Shown here in pieces: positions 8,926 to 17,401 of a stretch of 64,000 bases of DNA. The notes beneath the pieces were generated by a model that saw only the letters and a program-made list of their open reading frames with translations, had not been told where the DNA came from and ran no database searches. How positions within the stretch are numbered: position 1 is the stretch's first letter; the number at the start of each line of letters is the position of its first letter. The stretch is from Bin52 sp965213935 (lineage in GTDB: Bacteria; Pseudomonadota; Alphaproteobacteria; Thalassobaculales; Thalassobaculaceae). The translations under genes were made by a program, and so were the position numbers. The DNA lies in NCBI GenBank assembly GCA_965213935.1, contig CBDCAO010000010.1, forward strand, positions 434,001 through 498,000. The letters are read 5' to 3'.

Positions 8926-9815
8926 GCCGGACCGGCTGCCCGTCCCGCCGAATCCTGACCCTGCACGGTGAAGAACGATGCCGAGATCGGTTGCCTGGGC
9001 AGTTCCACCTCGAAATTGATCATGCGCGCCGTTCCGCTTGGCTTGCCGCGCACCACCAGGCCCTCGTTCGGGCCCGGCATGGGATTGCGTGCGAGCGGCA
9101 CGGCGTCGCAGGCGGTGTAAACGCAGATGTACAGGCCCCGTGTCGTGTCGGCGAGGTTGGGTGCCGAACCGTGCGCAAGCCGGGTGTGCATCAGGCACAC
9201 CGAGCCTGCCGGGCCGGTGATCGGAACCTGCTGCTCCATCAACCGTTTCTCGGTGGCTGCATCGACCCGCCCGGTAAAGGTCCCGTCCTGGAACAGCGAG
9301 TACATGGGGCCGCAGTGACTGCCCGGCACCACCAGCAGGCAGCCGTTCTCTTCGGTCACCTCGTCGAGCATCAGAAGTGCGGTCACGACATCGTCATTGG
9401 AATGGGGCGTAAACGCGAAGTCCTGGTGATAGTGGACGGTGGTCCGGCTGCCCGGGCACTTCTGGTTGATCTTGCAGTGATGGAACTTCACGTCCGGCCC
9501 GACGAGATCGCAGACCATGTCGACCATGCGCGAGGTGGACATGACCTCGTAGAAGGCCCCGGAAATGTCGGACGGATTGTTGACGCGGCGCAGGGCCGGT
9601 TGTTCGGCGGTGTGTTCCTCGCCCATGTCGAACCGCGGCCGGCCATCCAGCGTCGGCGGTCCGTAGGGGGAGTCGTGACCGCGGCTTTCGTCGACCCACG
9701 CCGCGAGTTCCGCGCGCAGGCGCGCGAGTTGCCCGCGCGAGACCGCATCCTCGACAACCAGGTACCCGTCACGGCGGTAACGGGCAATCTGGTCGGCTGA
9801 AAGGGCTGACGACAT
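8922..9815 (-). CDS. Phytanoyl-CoA dioxygenase (PhyH) family Fe(II)/2-oxoglutarate oxygenase
   Basis: A 297-residue oxygenase with an intact facial triad: H130 and D132 in HYHQDF and the distal H215 in LAHGSAPN, followed by R226 for 2-oxoglutarate. The stretch CLLVVPGSH and the N-terminal YRRDGYLVVEDAV are typical of PhyH. Members hydroxylate many small molecules, not only phytanoyl-CoA. Its coupling to a TauB-like ATPase is reminiscent of the tau operon, in which an Fe/2OG dioxygenase releases sulfite from taurine; that parallel is inference. The ATG at 9815 is chosen over an upstream in-frame ATG because the conserved N-terminus begins there. Confidence 0.85.
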   Translation of the reverse strand: MSSALSADQIARYRRDGYLVVEDAVSRGQLARLRAELAAWVDESRGHDSPYGPPTLDGRPRFDMGEEHTAEQPALRRVNNPSDISGAFYEVMSTSRMVDMVCDLVGPDVKFHHCKINQKCPGSRTTVHYHQDFAFTPHSNDDVVTALLMLDEVTEENGCLLVVPGSHCGPMYSLFQDGTFTGRVDAATEKRLMEQQVPITGPAGSVCLMHTRLAHGSAPNLADTTRGLYICVYTACDAVPLARNPMPGPNEGLVVRGKPSGTARMINFEVELPRQPISASFFTVQGQDSAGRAAGPA

Positions 9816-9896
9816 GGGACTTCTTCCCGGGGCAGGTGGAGATGACAGGATCACGCGGGCACACTATCATGAAACCGTGCCAGGACGGAGCTTCCC

Positions 9897-10223
9897 ATGA
9901 CGCCTGTGGACCCGCTTGACCGCCGCGCGCTCGAGATCCTCTCGGAAGCGGTTGCGGAGAAGCTCGGACACACGGACCAGATCGTTCTCCACGTGCTGCG
10001 CGCGTCGTCCACCGGCGCACCCGATGATCGGGCCAGGGCGCGGTCCGCCTTTGACGCGCTGCCGGACTGGCAGCGGGTGGCGATCGGCTATGCCGCCCGA
10101 AGCCGGGCAAGGGCCTCGGTCGAGGCGCCGTACGGCGGACTGGACGTGGACCCGGATGTTCCGGGTGATCGGTCGTTGCCGCGGTTCCTGCTCGGACGGG
10201 AATCCGGAGCGGACGGCGCCTGA
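9897..10223 (+). CDS. Hypothetical 108-residue protein upstream of LarA-like gene
   Basis: I do not recognise the family. The protein is small, mostly helical and charged, with a QIVLHVLRAS core helix and a C-terminal acidic Gly/Pro/Asp-rich part; no signal peptide or membrane segment is visible. The ATG is preceded by GGACGGAG about 6 nt upstream. It begins 81 bases from the divergent PhyH gene and ends 18 bases before the LarA-like gene, so it is probably the first gene of a two-gene operon with it. Codon usage resembles its neighbours. Confidence 0.55.
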   Translation: MTPVDPLDRRALEILSEAVAEKLGHTDQIVLHVLRASSTGAPDDRARARSAFDALPDWQRVAIGYAARSRARASVEAPYGGLDVDPDVPGDRSLPRFLLGRESGADGA

Positions 10224-10241
10224 CGGGAAGGAGGCTGGGCG

Positions 10242-11657
10242 ATGTCACGACGAATCACGGTCGAGATCCCGTATGAGTCACTGGACCCGCTGACCATCGG
10301 GTCGTGCGACGATCCATCGATGATCTACAGGGAAACCATCTCGGCCGAGATACCATGGCGCAACCTGTGGGCGTGGATCCGGCCCAACGAACCGGCCGCG
10401 CTCGGCGACGTGACGGCCGCGACGGCGGCGGCCCTGGAACGGCCGTTCGACGGTCCGCGGTTCTCCGAGCTGCTCGGGCCCGACACGTCGCTTGCGATCA
10501 TCATCGACAACCAGTTCCGGCCGACGCCGGCCTCGCGGATCCTGCCGGCGCTTCTTGACTCGATCGAGCGCCACGGCGTGCGCGATGCCCGTGTGGTCTG
10601 CGCCAACGGCAAGATCTTTCCGATGTCGCAGCGTGATACCGAACAGAAGATCGGTGTCGACACGCTTGCGCGCATGCAGGCGATGGGAATCCCGTTCTAC
10701 CAGAACGACGACCCGACAAACCCGCAGATATACAGGTTCATCGGCATCTCCTCGCGCGGCACTCCCGTCTGGCTGCACCGGGAGGTTGCCGACTGCTCCG
10801 TGAAGGTCACGATCGGCCAGGCCCAGTCCAACCACTGGGGGTACGGCGGTGGCGGCAAGCTGATCCTGCCCGGCGTTGTCTCCGACGAGACCATCGAGTC
10901 CAACCACGGGGCCTTCGTGATGTCGCCGCAGACCCGTTACGGGTCGATGGCCGGCCCCATGCGCTCGGACATCGACGAGGTCGCCACCATGTGCGGGCTG
11001 ACCTGCACGCTCAACGTGGTGCTGGATACCGGCGGATCGGTGTGTTTCCTGAACTTCGGCTCGCATCCCGATGCGCACCGCGAGGCGATCCGGGTCTTCA
11101 ACTCGATCTATGCCTACCGCCGACCCATGGGAGGACCTGCCGACATCGCGATCTGTGGCGTGTTTGCCCCCACCGACCACCTGTTCTTCCACACCGGGTG
11201 GGGATGCATGTCGGCCGACATGGTCCTGCGCGATGGTGGAGACATGATCTACTGTTCGCCGAGCCCCGGGGTCGAGACGAGCATCGGGAGTTTTCCGGGG
11301 TTCGCGCTGTTCGACGAGATGAAACCGTACATGCCGCCGTCGCCGGAGAACATCGAGCGGCTGGCCCGCGACATCCATCACCGCAGGGTCGGCATGTGGG
11401 CAGGATGCATCTGGGCTCCGATTTACGAGGTGATGTCTCGCAAGCACCTGACGGTGGTCACGCGCGAGGAAAACCTCGCACTCGGCCGCGAGATCGGCTT
11501 CGAGACCACGACGTCGCTGCAGGGAGCCGTTGACCGGGCGCTGGACCGGCACGGGCCGGACGCGAAGATCGTCGTCCTGCCCTATGCGCGCTACCAGATG
11601 CCGAATGACGTGATCCGCATGCCGTCGGCCAGGTTCGGGCGCATGGCGGCCGAGTAG
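10242..11657 (+). CDS. LarA-like protein (lactate racemase / DUF2088 superfamily)
   Basis: A 471-residue protein related to nickel-pincer lactate racemases. Supporting segments are the N-terminal DTSLAIIIDNQFRPTP region, a Gly-rich loop WGYGGGGKLILPGV holding the likely pincer-lysine, and ESNHGAF just after it. It is longer than the classical enzyme and belongs to the broad LarA superfamily, whose substrates are various 2-hydroxyacids. No larB, larC or larE maturation genes lie in the window, so cofactor supply would come from elsewhere. A GGAAGGAGG Shine-Dalgarno precedes the ATG. It converges on the SMP-30/isochorismatase gene. Confidence 0.75.
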   Translation: MSRRITVEIPYESLDPLTIGSCDDPSMIYRETISAEIPWRNLWAWIRPNEPAALGDVTAATAAALERPFDGPRFSELLGPDTSLAIIIDNQFRPTPASRILPALLDSIERHGVRDARVVCANGKIFPMSQRDTEQKIGVDTLARMQAMGIPFYQNDDPTNPQIYRFIGISSRGTPVWLHREVADCSVKVTIGQAQSNHWGYGGGGKLILPGVVSDETIESNHGAFVMSPQTRYGSMAGPMRSDIDEVATMCGLTCTLNVVLDTGGSVCFLNFGSHPDAHREAIRVFNSIYAYRRPMGGPADIAICGVFAPTDHLFFHTGWGCMSADMVLRDGGDMIYCSPSPGVETSIGSFPGFALFDEMKPYMPPSPENIERLARDIHHRRVGMWAGCIWAPIYEVMSRKHLTVVTREENLALGREIGFETTTSLQGAVDRALDRHGPDAKIVVLPYARYQMPNDVIRMPSARFGRMAAE

Positions 11658-11668
11658 GGGCGGCCGGG

Positions 11669-13246
11669 TTACGCGACCAGCGCGTCGATCACCGCATCGG
11701 TCCCGACCACGTCGGCCACGTTCTGCATCGCGTAGTTGATCGATGCGGCGTGCCAGTCGGCGTTCATGGTCGAACAGCCGTCCTTGACCACGACCATCCG
11801 GTATCCCTTGTCGGCCCCGGTCCGTGCCGTGTGCTCGATCGACATGTTGGTCCAGGCCCCGGTCTCGATGATGGTGTCGCGCCCGGTGGCTTTCAGGACG
11901 GTCTCGAGCGTGGTGCCTTCCCAGGCGCTCATCCGGTTCTTGGTCACGACGTGATCGCCCGGCTGCGGCTCCAGACCGGCAACAGGGGCGACTCCCCAGG
12001 TTCCGCGGACCAGCGCGTTCGCAGAGACCAGGTCGTTGAACAGCGGTGCGTTCCGTGTGACGCCCGGTGCTCCGGGCTCTACGATGAACCAGACGTGGAT
12101 GACCGGGATCGCAGCCTGGCGGCAGGCATCGGCCAGGCGGCGGATATTGGCGACGCAGTCCTGCTGCCTGCAATGGTCGGGTGCGCCCGAGGCGGCGAAG
12201 GCGCCACCGTCCATCACGACATCGTTCTGCATGTCCTGGATCACCAGGACCGCGCGGCGCGGGTCGAGCCACGCCGCACCGGTGCCGCCGATGGGTGCTG
12301 CACCGAGTGTCCGGCCGCCCGGGCGTGACATCGCGCCGGGCCGTGGCCGCATGAAGGGTTCATCGCGCGGGCCGACCCTGGTGGTGACCGCGTAGAGCGA
12401 CGTGCTGGCGCACATGAACAGGGTGCGCCAGTCCTCACCACCCCAGTGCAGGTTGGCGACCTGTTCCGGCACCTCGACCGTGCCGATCAGCGTGCCCGCG
12501 GGGTTGTAGACCCACACTCCGCCCGGCGCGGTTACCCAGATATTGCCGTTTGCGTCGCACTTCATCCCGTCGGGAACGCCGGGCCGCGATCCGTCCCATA
12601 TTCCGGAGGCGAAGATCCGTCCAGCATCGAGAGTGCCGTCGGCTCCGACATCGTAGACCCGGATATTGGTCTGATCCGTGTCGTTGACGTAGAGCAGCCG
12701 CTCGTTGGGGGAGAAGCACAGGCCGTTTGGCTGGCTGAAGGTATAGCGGTCGACCATGAGCGCCAGCTCTCCGGAGGGGTCGATGCGGTAGACACCCTGG
12801 AAACCGAGGTCCACCGCCCGTTCGACACCGAAGCCGGGCATGCGTCCGTAGGTCGGGTCGGAGAACCAGATCGACCCGTCGGACTGGATGCAGATGTCGT
12901 TCGGGCTGTTCAGCTCCTTGCCCTCGAAGTGGCTCGCCAGCACGTCGCGGGTTCCGTCGGGACGGAACCGGGCCACCGACGAGGTCGCGTGCTCACAGAC
13001 CAGCAGGTTGAGATCGACGTCGTAGGTCATCCCGTTGCCCTTGTTCGACGGGCTGGTCACCACCTCGACACCCCGGCTGTCCCAGCGCCGGCGGGTATCC
13101 GCCGGCATGTCGGAAAACAGCAGGTGGTGCTCGGTCGGATGCCAGATCGGACCCTCGGTAAAGGTGAACCCGGTTCCGAGGCGCCGGACCGGCTGACCGG
13201 TGTCGAAGATCTCGTGGAAGGACCGGTCGATCGCTTCATGTCCCAT
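11669..13246 (-). CDS. SMP-30/gluconolactonase domain fused to isochorismatase-like domain
   Basis: A 525-residue two-domain protein. Residues about 15-300 form an SMP-30/lactonase beta-propeller with TFTEGPIWHP (metal Glu), NSPNDICIQSDG (Asn/Asp) and FSQPNGLCFSP motifs. Residues about 330-525 form an isochorismatase-like cysteine hydrolase fold, with the catalytic Asp at 338 (IQDMQND) and Lys at 436 (VVTKNR). The position of the nucleophilic Cys (usual pattern TxxCV) is Ser469 in TNMSIEHT. The ATG overlaps the amidohydrolase stop by 11 bases and starts the recognisable domain; an open frame further upstream is antisense noise. Function may be lactone hydrolysis coupled to a second hydrolytic or binding step. 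Confidence 0.82.
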   Translation of the reverse strand: MGHEAIDRSFHEIFDTGQPVRRLGTGFTFTEGPIWHPTEHHLLFSDMPADTRRRWDSRGVEVVTSPSNKGNGMTYDVDLNLLVCEHATSSVARFRPDGTRDVLASHFEGKELNSPNDICIQSDGSIWFSDPTYGRMPGFGVERAVDLGFQGVYRIDPSGELALMVDRYTFSQPNGLCFSPNERLLYVNDTDQTNIRVYDVGADGTLDAGRIFASGIWDGSRPGVPDGMKCDANGNIWVTAPGGVWVYNPAGTLIGTVEVPEQVANLHWGGEDWRTLFMCASTSLYAVTTRVGPRDEPFMRPRPGAMSRPGGRTLGAAPIGGTGAAWLDPRRAVLVIQDMQNDVVMDGGAFAASGAPDHCRQQDCVANIRRLADACRQAAIPVIHVWFIVEPGAPGVTRNAPLFNDLVSANALVRGTWGVAPVAGLEPQPGDHVVTKNRMSAWEGTTLETVLKATGRDTIIETGAWTNMSIEHTARTGADKGYRMVVVKDGCSTMNADWHAASINYAMQNVADVVGTDAVIDALVA

Positions 13247-14150
13247 TGTCGTTCCCCCTGCTGCGGTTGGGTGCCGGCCGGTACACCCGCACGGCCGTGT
13301 CGTGGAAGATCGCCCGGCGCGCGTCGGCCGGAAGGCCGGACGTCGCGGCGCGGTAGGCGTCAAGCAGCGGGCCATAGTCGGTCCAGAGCTTCTCGATGGG
13401 GAAATTGGAACCGAACATGGCGCGCCCGGCGCCGAAGATGTCGAGTGTCTGGCCGACGACCTCGGCCACGTGCCGCGGATCGTTGCGGTGGATGAAGGTG
13501 CCGAGACCCGACAGTTTGCAGACCAGGTTCGGAAACTCCGCAAGCCGTCGCAAGCCGTCGAGCCATTCCGTGCGGCCGGCGGCGGACCGGTCCTCCGGCA
13601 TGCCGGCGTGCTGCAGGATGAAGGTGACGCCGGGGCATGAGCGCACCAGTTCGGCGGCATGGCGCATCTGTCCGGGGAACACCTGGAGATCGAAGCACCA
13701 GCCGTAGTCCTCCAGCCGGGCGACGCTGCCCCGGACCGCCGGATCGCAGACGAGGTCGGCCCGCGCGGCGAACCGGTAGGACGGGTTCTCGTGCCAGTGC
13801 ATCTGCTGGCGAACTCCGCGTACGAGCGGGATGCGCGCAAGCTCGCGCAGCCGGTCCGCGGCGTCGGGCGCCGTCAGATCGGTACAGGCGACGATGGCGT
13901 TCGGCCAACCGTGCGCATCCGCCACCGACTGTACCCACGCGGCTTCGGCGAGTTCCCTGCCCGGCGCCCAGTTGGCCTGGACGTAGACCGACCCGGTCAC
14001 GCCGCAACCGGAACAGTCCTGCAGGTATTCCGCGACCGGGTAGTCTCTCCTGATGGCCTCGTAGGGCCCGAAGATCCGCGGCTGCATCGGCCCGAGCAGC
14101 CATGGCAGGTCGGCGCGGCGCCAGATGTGGTGGTGTGCGTCGATGATCAC
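13236..14150 (-). CDS. Amidohydrolase-2 family, fuconolactonase-like metal hydrolase
   Basis: A 304-residue TIM-barrel hydrolase beginning IIDAHHHIW, the metal-binding start of the amidohydrolase-2 family, with further signature residues in LQHAGMPED and a late MFGSNFPIEKL segment that carries the conserved Asn/Pro of L-fuconolactonase and rhamnonolactonase relatives. The likely reaction is hydrolysis of a sugar lactone or related ester. The GTG start overlaps the stop of the VWA gene (GTGA), and its own stop overlaps the SMP-30/isochorismatase start, so two lactonase-type enzymes are translationally coupled. Confidence 0.82.
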   Translation of the reverse strand: MIIDAHHHIWRRADLPWLLGPMQPRIFGPYEAIRRDYPVAEYLQDCSGCGVTGSVYVQANWAPGRELAEAAWVQSVADAHGWPNAIVACTDLTAPDAADRLRELARIPLVRGVRQQMHWHENPSYRFAARADLVCDPAVRGSVARLEDYGWCFDLQVFPGQMRHAAELVRSCPGVTFILQHAGMPEDRSAAGRTEWLDGLRRLAEFPNLVCKLSGLGTFIHRNDPRHVAEVVGQTLDIFGAGRAMFGSNFPIEKLWTDYGPLLDAYRAATSGLPADARRAIFHDTAVRVYRPAPNRSRGNDNGT

Positions 14151-15259
14151 CGTTCGTCCCGCGCGTGGCCGATCACCCCGCGGCAGAGTGCGGCCGCGCT
14201 GCCGGCCTGACCGAGGTGATCGATGAAGGGAATCACCGATTGCAGGGCCCGGGTCTCGGGACGCCAGTCATCGCCGGTCGCAAGCGGCGTCAGCCATACC
14301 AGCCGCCAGGCCAGCTGTGACAGCGATCGCACCGCGGTCGTCATTGCCGAGTGGTCGCCCCGCTCGAGGCCGTCGGAGATGATGACCACCAGGGCGCCGC
14401 GCGCGAACCCGGCAAATCTCGGAATTGACAGGAATGCCGCGAGCGAGTCGCCGAGCCGGGTTCCGCCGTCCCAGTCGGCCACCCGGCCGGAAACCCGGGA
14501 GAGTGCGGCGTCGCGGTGACGATGGCGCAAGGACCGACTGATGCGGGTGAGCCGGGTGCCGACGGTGAAGATCTCGACGTGGCGGGCCACCTGCGCCAGG
14601 CTGTGGGCGAAACCGAGGCAGGTGTCGGTCCGCGCCTTCATCGATCCCGAGATGTCGATGAGCAGCAGGATACGGCGCTGGACCGGCTTGCGCCTGCGGT
14701 GAGCCAGCACCAGTGCCTCACCGTCGAAGCGCACCGCATGACGCAGGGTGCGGCGCAGGTCGGGAAACCTGCCGCGGTGATGCGCCACCCGGCGGTGTGA
14801 ACGCCGCCGCGGCAGCATGTCGGCTGCACGGCGCCGGAACCGGGCCAGCGCTTCTTCCTCGCCCGCCTGGCCAAGCTGGCGCCTTGCCAGCAACTCGAGC
14901 CCGGTGGCGTCGGTTCCGGCCTCGGAGGGCTCATCGGGCTGCTCTCCGGGCCCGCCGTCGGCATCCTCGCCGACGGGTACCTCGTCATCCTGACCGGAAG
15001 GACTTGCGCCCTCGAGGGCATGGCCGAAGAAGTGGGCGCGAAACAGGGCGTCGAACTCCCCGTGCCGCTCCGGCGGCGGTGCCAGGGTCGCACGGGCGGC
15101 CCTGTGGATCGCCGTCATCCCGCTCGGACCAAGAAGCCCGACGGCGCGGATGAAGTCCAGGCCCTGTTCAGTTGCGACCGCAAACCGGTTGCGGCGCAGA
15201 AGGTCGACGAATGCAAGCAGCGGCCGGGCCGGGCCGGGCAGGGCGGTCGTCCCGGTCAC
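14147..15259 (-). CDS. VWA-containing CoxE-like protein
   Basis: A 370-residue protein with a variable acidic linker (about residues 105-135) and a C-terminal von Willebrand A domain carrying a MIDAS motif, LLIDISGSMKA. This architecture is that of CoxE, the partner of the CoxD MoxR-type ATPase in maturation of molybdenum hydroxylases and related enzymes. The GTG start forms GTGA with the MoxR gene stop. The pair here is not adjacent to the molybdenum hydroxylase at 21.5-25.6 kb, so what it matures is unknown. Confidence 0.8.
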   Translation of the reverse strand: MTGTTALPGPARPLLAFVDLLRRNRFAVATEQGLDFIRAVGLLGPSGMTAIHRAARATLAPPPERHGEFDALFRAHFFGHALEGASPSGQDDEVPVGEDADGGPGEQPDEPSEAGTDATGLELLARRQLGQAGEEEALARFRRRAADMLPRRRSHRRVAHHRGRFPDLRRTLRHAVRFDGEALVLAHRRRKPVQRRILLLIDISGSMKARTDTCLGFAHSLAQVARHVEIFTVGTRLTRISRSLRHRHRDAALSRVSGRVADWDGGTRLGDSLAAFLSIPRFAGFARGALVVIISDGLERGDHSAMTTAVRSLSQLAWRLVWLTPLATGDDWRPETRALQSVIPFIDHLGQAGSAAALCRGVIGHARDER

Positions 15260-16137
15260 GCCGCAACTCCGGTCACGATCTCCCCGAGCCTGGGGCGCAC
15301 GAACTCCAGGTCGTCCTGGTCCTTGAGGGCGACGCCGATCGCACGCACGAACGCGTCCGGCCATGGAAGCCCGTGCTGTCCCAGCAGGGTCGCGGCCTCG
15401 GCCCATTCCACGGTCTCGGCGACTCCGGGCGGCTTGGCCAATGGTTCCGAGCGGAGCCGGCCGATCGCGGCCACGATGCGGTCCGCGGTCTCGCGGGCGA
15501 CGGAACTGGCCCGGACCATCACGATTGCCGCCTCCCGGGCCGGATCGGGGTAGTCGATCCAGTGGTAGACGCAGCGTCGACGCAACGCTTCGTGCAGTTC
15601 GCGCGTGCGGTTCGAGGTCAGGACCACGACCGGTCGATGAGCTGCGCGCATCGTGCCGCGCTCGGGAATGGAGATCTGGAAGTCCGACAGGAACTCGAGC
15701 AGGAATGCTTCGAACTCGTGGTCGGAGCGATCGATTTCGTCGATCAGCAGGAAGCCGTTGGCACCGGCCTGCAGGGCATCAAGCATCGGCCGGGCAATCA
15801 GGAACTCGTCCCGGTAGATGTTGACATAGTCGTCGCCCGCCTGCCGGATAGCCAGCATCTGGCGAGGGTAGTTCCACTCGTAGAGTGCGGCCGAGGAGTC
15901 GATCCCCTCGTAGCACTGGAGCCTGATCAGCCGGCGGCCGAGCACCGATGCCAGCGCCTTGGCGGCCTCGGTCTTCCCCACTCCCGGAGAGCCCTCGAGC
16001 AGCAGCGGCTTGCCCAGTGCAAGCGCGAGGTAGGCCGCGGTCGACAGGCCGCTGTCGGACATGTATTGCGCCGCACCGAAAGCCGCATCGAGCTCGTCGG
16101 GCGAGCCGATTCCGTCAATCCTGAGCGTAACCGGCAT
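15256..16137 (-). CDS. MoxR-family AAA+ ATPase
   Basis: A 293-residue AAA+ protein with Walker A GSPGVGKTEAAK (near residue 50), Walker B FLLIDEIDRSD and sensor-1 VVLTSNRTREL. These are MoxR-type features. MoxR proteins act as chaperones with VWA partners to insert metals or activate enzymes, and the VWA gene is directly coupled downstream. The ATG at 16137 starts at the conserved N-terminus; the in-frame ATG 37 codons earlier would add residues unlike the family and lies in the probable promoter region. Confidence 0.87.
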   Translation of the reverse strand: MPVTLRIDGIGSPDELDAAFGAAQYMSDSGLSTAAYLALALGKPLLLEGSPGVGKTEAAKALASVLGRRLIRLQCYEGIDSSAALYEWNYPRQMLAIRQAGDDYVNIYRDEFLIARPMLDALQAGANGFLLIDEIDRSDHEFEAFLLEFLSDFQISIPERGTMRAAHRPVVVLTSNRTRELHEALRRRCVYHWIDYPDPAREAAIVMVRASSVARETADRIVAAIGRLRSEPLAKPPGVAETVEWAEAATLLGQHGLPWPDAFVRAIGVALKDQDDLEFVRPRLGEIVTGVAA

Positions 16138-16197
16138 TGGCTGGCATTCCTGTCGAACCTGCGTCCAGTTCCCGATCCTACGCCCAAACCGGCGGTG

Positions 16198-16227
16198 ATC
16201 ATACACGAAATTCCACGACTGTCCCAA
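16198..16227 (-). promoter_or_regulatory. Possible sigma-70-type promoter for the MoxR operon
   Basis: Read on the minus strand there is TTGGGA, an 18-base spacer and TATGAT, in an AT-richer stretch about 60 bases upstream of the MoxR start. The -10 is a good match and the -35 is weak. This is pattern matching only. Confidence 0.35.
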
Positions 16228-17090
16228 CATTGAGTCAAACAAAATCAACTTGTTAGCATATGGGGCGCTTTAGCCTTTGAAGTCTCGATCACATGCGATG
16301 GTTTCAGGTGCCGATGACGCCTGGTTCGATTCGGTCACGGTGATAGTCTCTCCTCACCCCGGTCTCTCGGAAAGCCAGGCGGAGGCAATTGATCTCGACC
16401 ATGACATGCCCGGAGGCGTGAGGGCGATTTCGGTATCGAGTGCTTTCCTCTACTATTTTCATAAGGCACATCGGGCTCAATGGGGATCCGCAACAAGAGC
16501 GACCGCAAGACCAGCAGACTGTGCTTGTCAACCGGGAAGAAGTGATGTCGGCGATGAAACGCGGTCAATTGCTGAATGACGTGATAAGCAGATGCCGCTT
16601 GCCGACATCAGTCAAACACCACACATGGTTTCGGGAGAAAGGGCATGACTACTTGAACGTTTTCTCGATGAAGTCGAGGGTGTTGGTGAGCTGCCTTTTA
16701 CCTTGCAAAATGTGACCTGTTATCCACCGCGCTGCACAGCAATCGGCTGGCCATGTGCCGTTGCGACCGTCGACGATCCTATCGCGCAAAAACTGATACA
16801 CCGCCCGATGCTGCGTTGAGGGAACATGTGCGTCGGCTCCTGCTGTGCTCGGTAGCGTCTGAGGCCGCACCGCCGCCGACAATGTGGAACGAATGAATGA
16901 CGCTCCCGGTGAGCAAGACTTCCTGCATAACTGCTCACCCCTTTCCGAGTTCGGTTTGTGTGTCATGCAGGTTGATCATTGTGGCGGCATGAGCCGTCAA
17001 GCCATCTTTGTGAGTCCCAAATCTTCGAAACCCCGAATGTCGGCATTCGACCCCGACAGCAACCATCTCACCGAATCTTGTGTCCAGGGG
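16228..17090. other. AT-richer gene-poor patch, no supportable gene
   Basis: The stretch differs in composition from the high-GC neighbourhood. Several short open frames occur on both strands, including one of 105 codons at 16649-16966 on the minus strand, but none resembles a known family or has a convincing ribosome site. With the HTH fragment and IS66 remnant beside it, the patch looks like decayed acquired DNA. Confidence 0.5.
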
Positions 17091-17252
17091 CTATCGCTGG
17101 ATCGAGTTGTGGTTCTTTCTGAGCTGGAACCGCAAGGCCCTGCCAACCCTGATTTCCGGGAATTCGCTGTAGTGCGCATGGCGGAAGGCCGTCTTTTCGG
17201 TAGGGTTCAGGTACTCGGCCACCTCGCGGACCGTCATGATGTCGCTGTCCAT
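17091..17252 (-). pseudogene. Excisionase/MerR-type HTH fragment
   Basis: A 53-codon frame starting with MDSDIMTVREVAEYLN, then TEKTAFRHAH and RVGRALRFQ. This is the helix-turn-helix (HTH_17, excisionase-like) pattern MTVxEVAEYLxxxExTxxR...VGxxxRF. The usual end of the domain (an RxDIDxWI-like helix) is missing: the frame runs into unrelated residues and stops after RFQ plus ten codons, so it seems truncated or frameshifted. A small intact antitoxin- or AlpA-like protein is a less likely alternative. Confidence 0.5.
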
Positions 17253-17401
17253 GCGGCTTCCCACAGGGCAATCAGATTCTTCAAGAAACCACAGGAAACC
17301 TGGAGAGCGGCAAGGATTGAACCATGAGCCTGACGTCGGCCGCGTTGCCTGGAGATCATTCATTTTCCGAAGGAGGTAGGCCGTGCCCTGGGCGGGAGCG
17401 T

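Noticed and set aside
13247..13840. N-terminal extension of about 198 codons on the SMP-30/isochorismatase frame
   Set aside because: The added residues lie antiparallel in frame to the amidohydrolase coding sequence and look like frame-shifted noise (Ser/Arg/Pro-rich); the real start is at 13246.
16649..16966. 105-codon minus-strand frame in the AT-richer patch
   Set aside because: No recognisable family and no clear ribosome site; kept only as part of the decayed patch.
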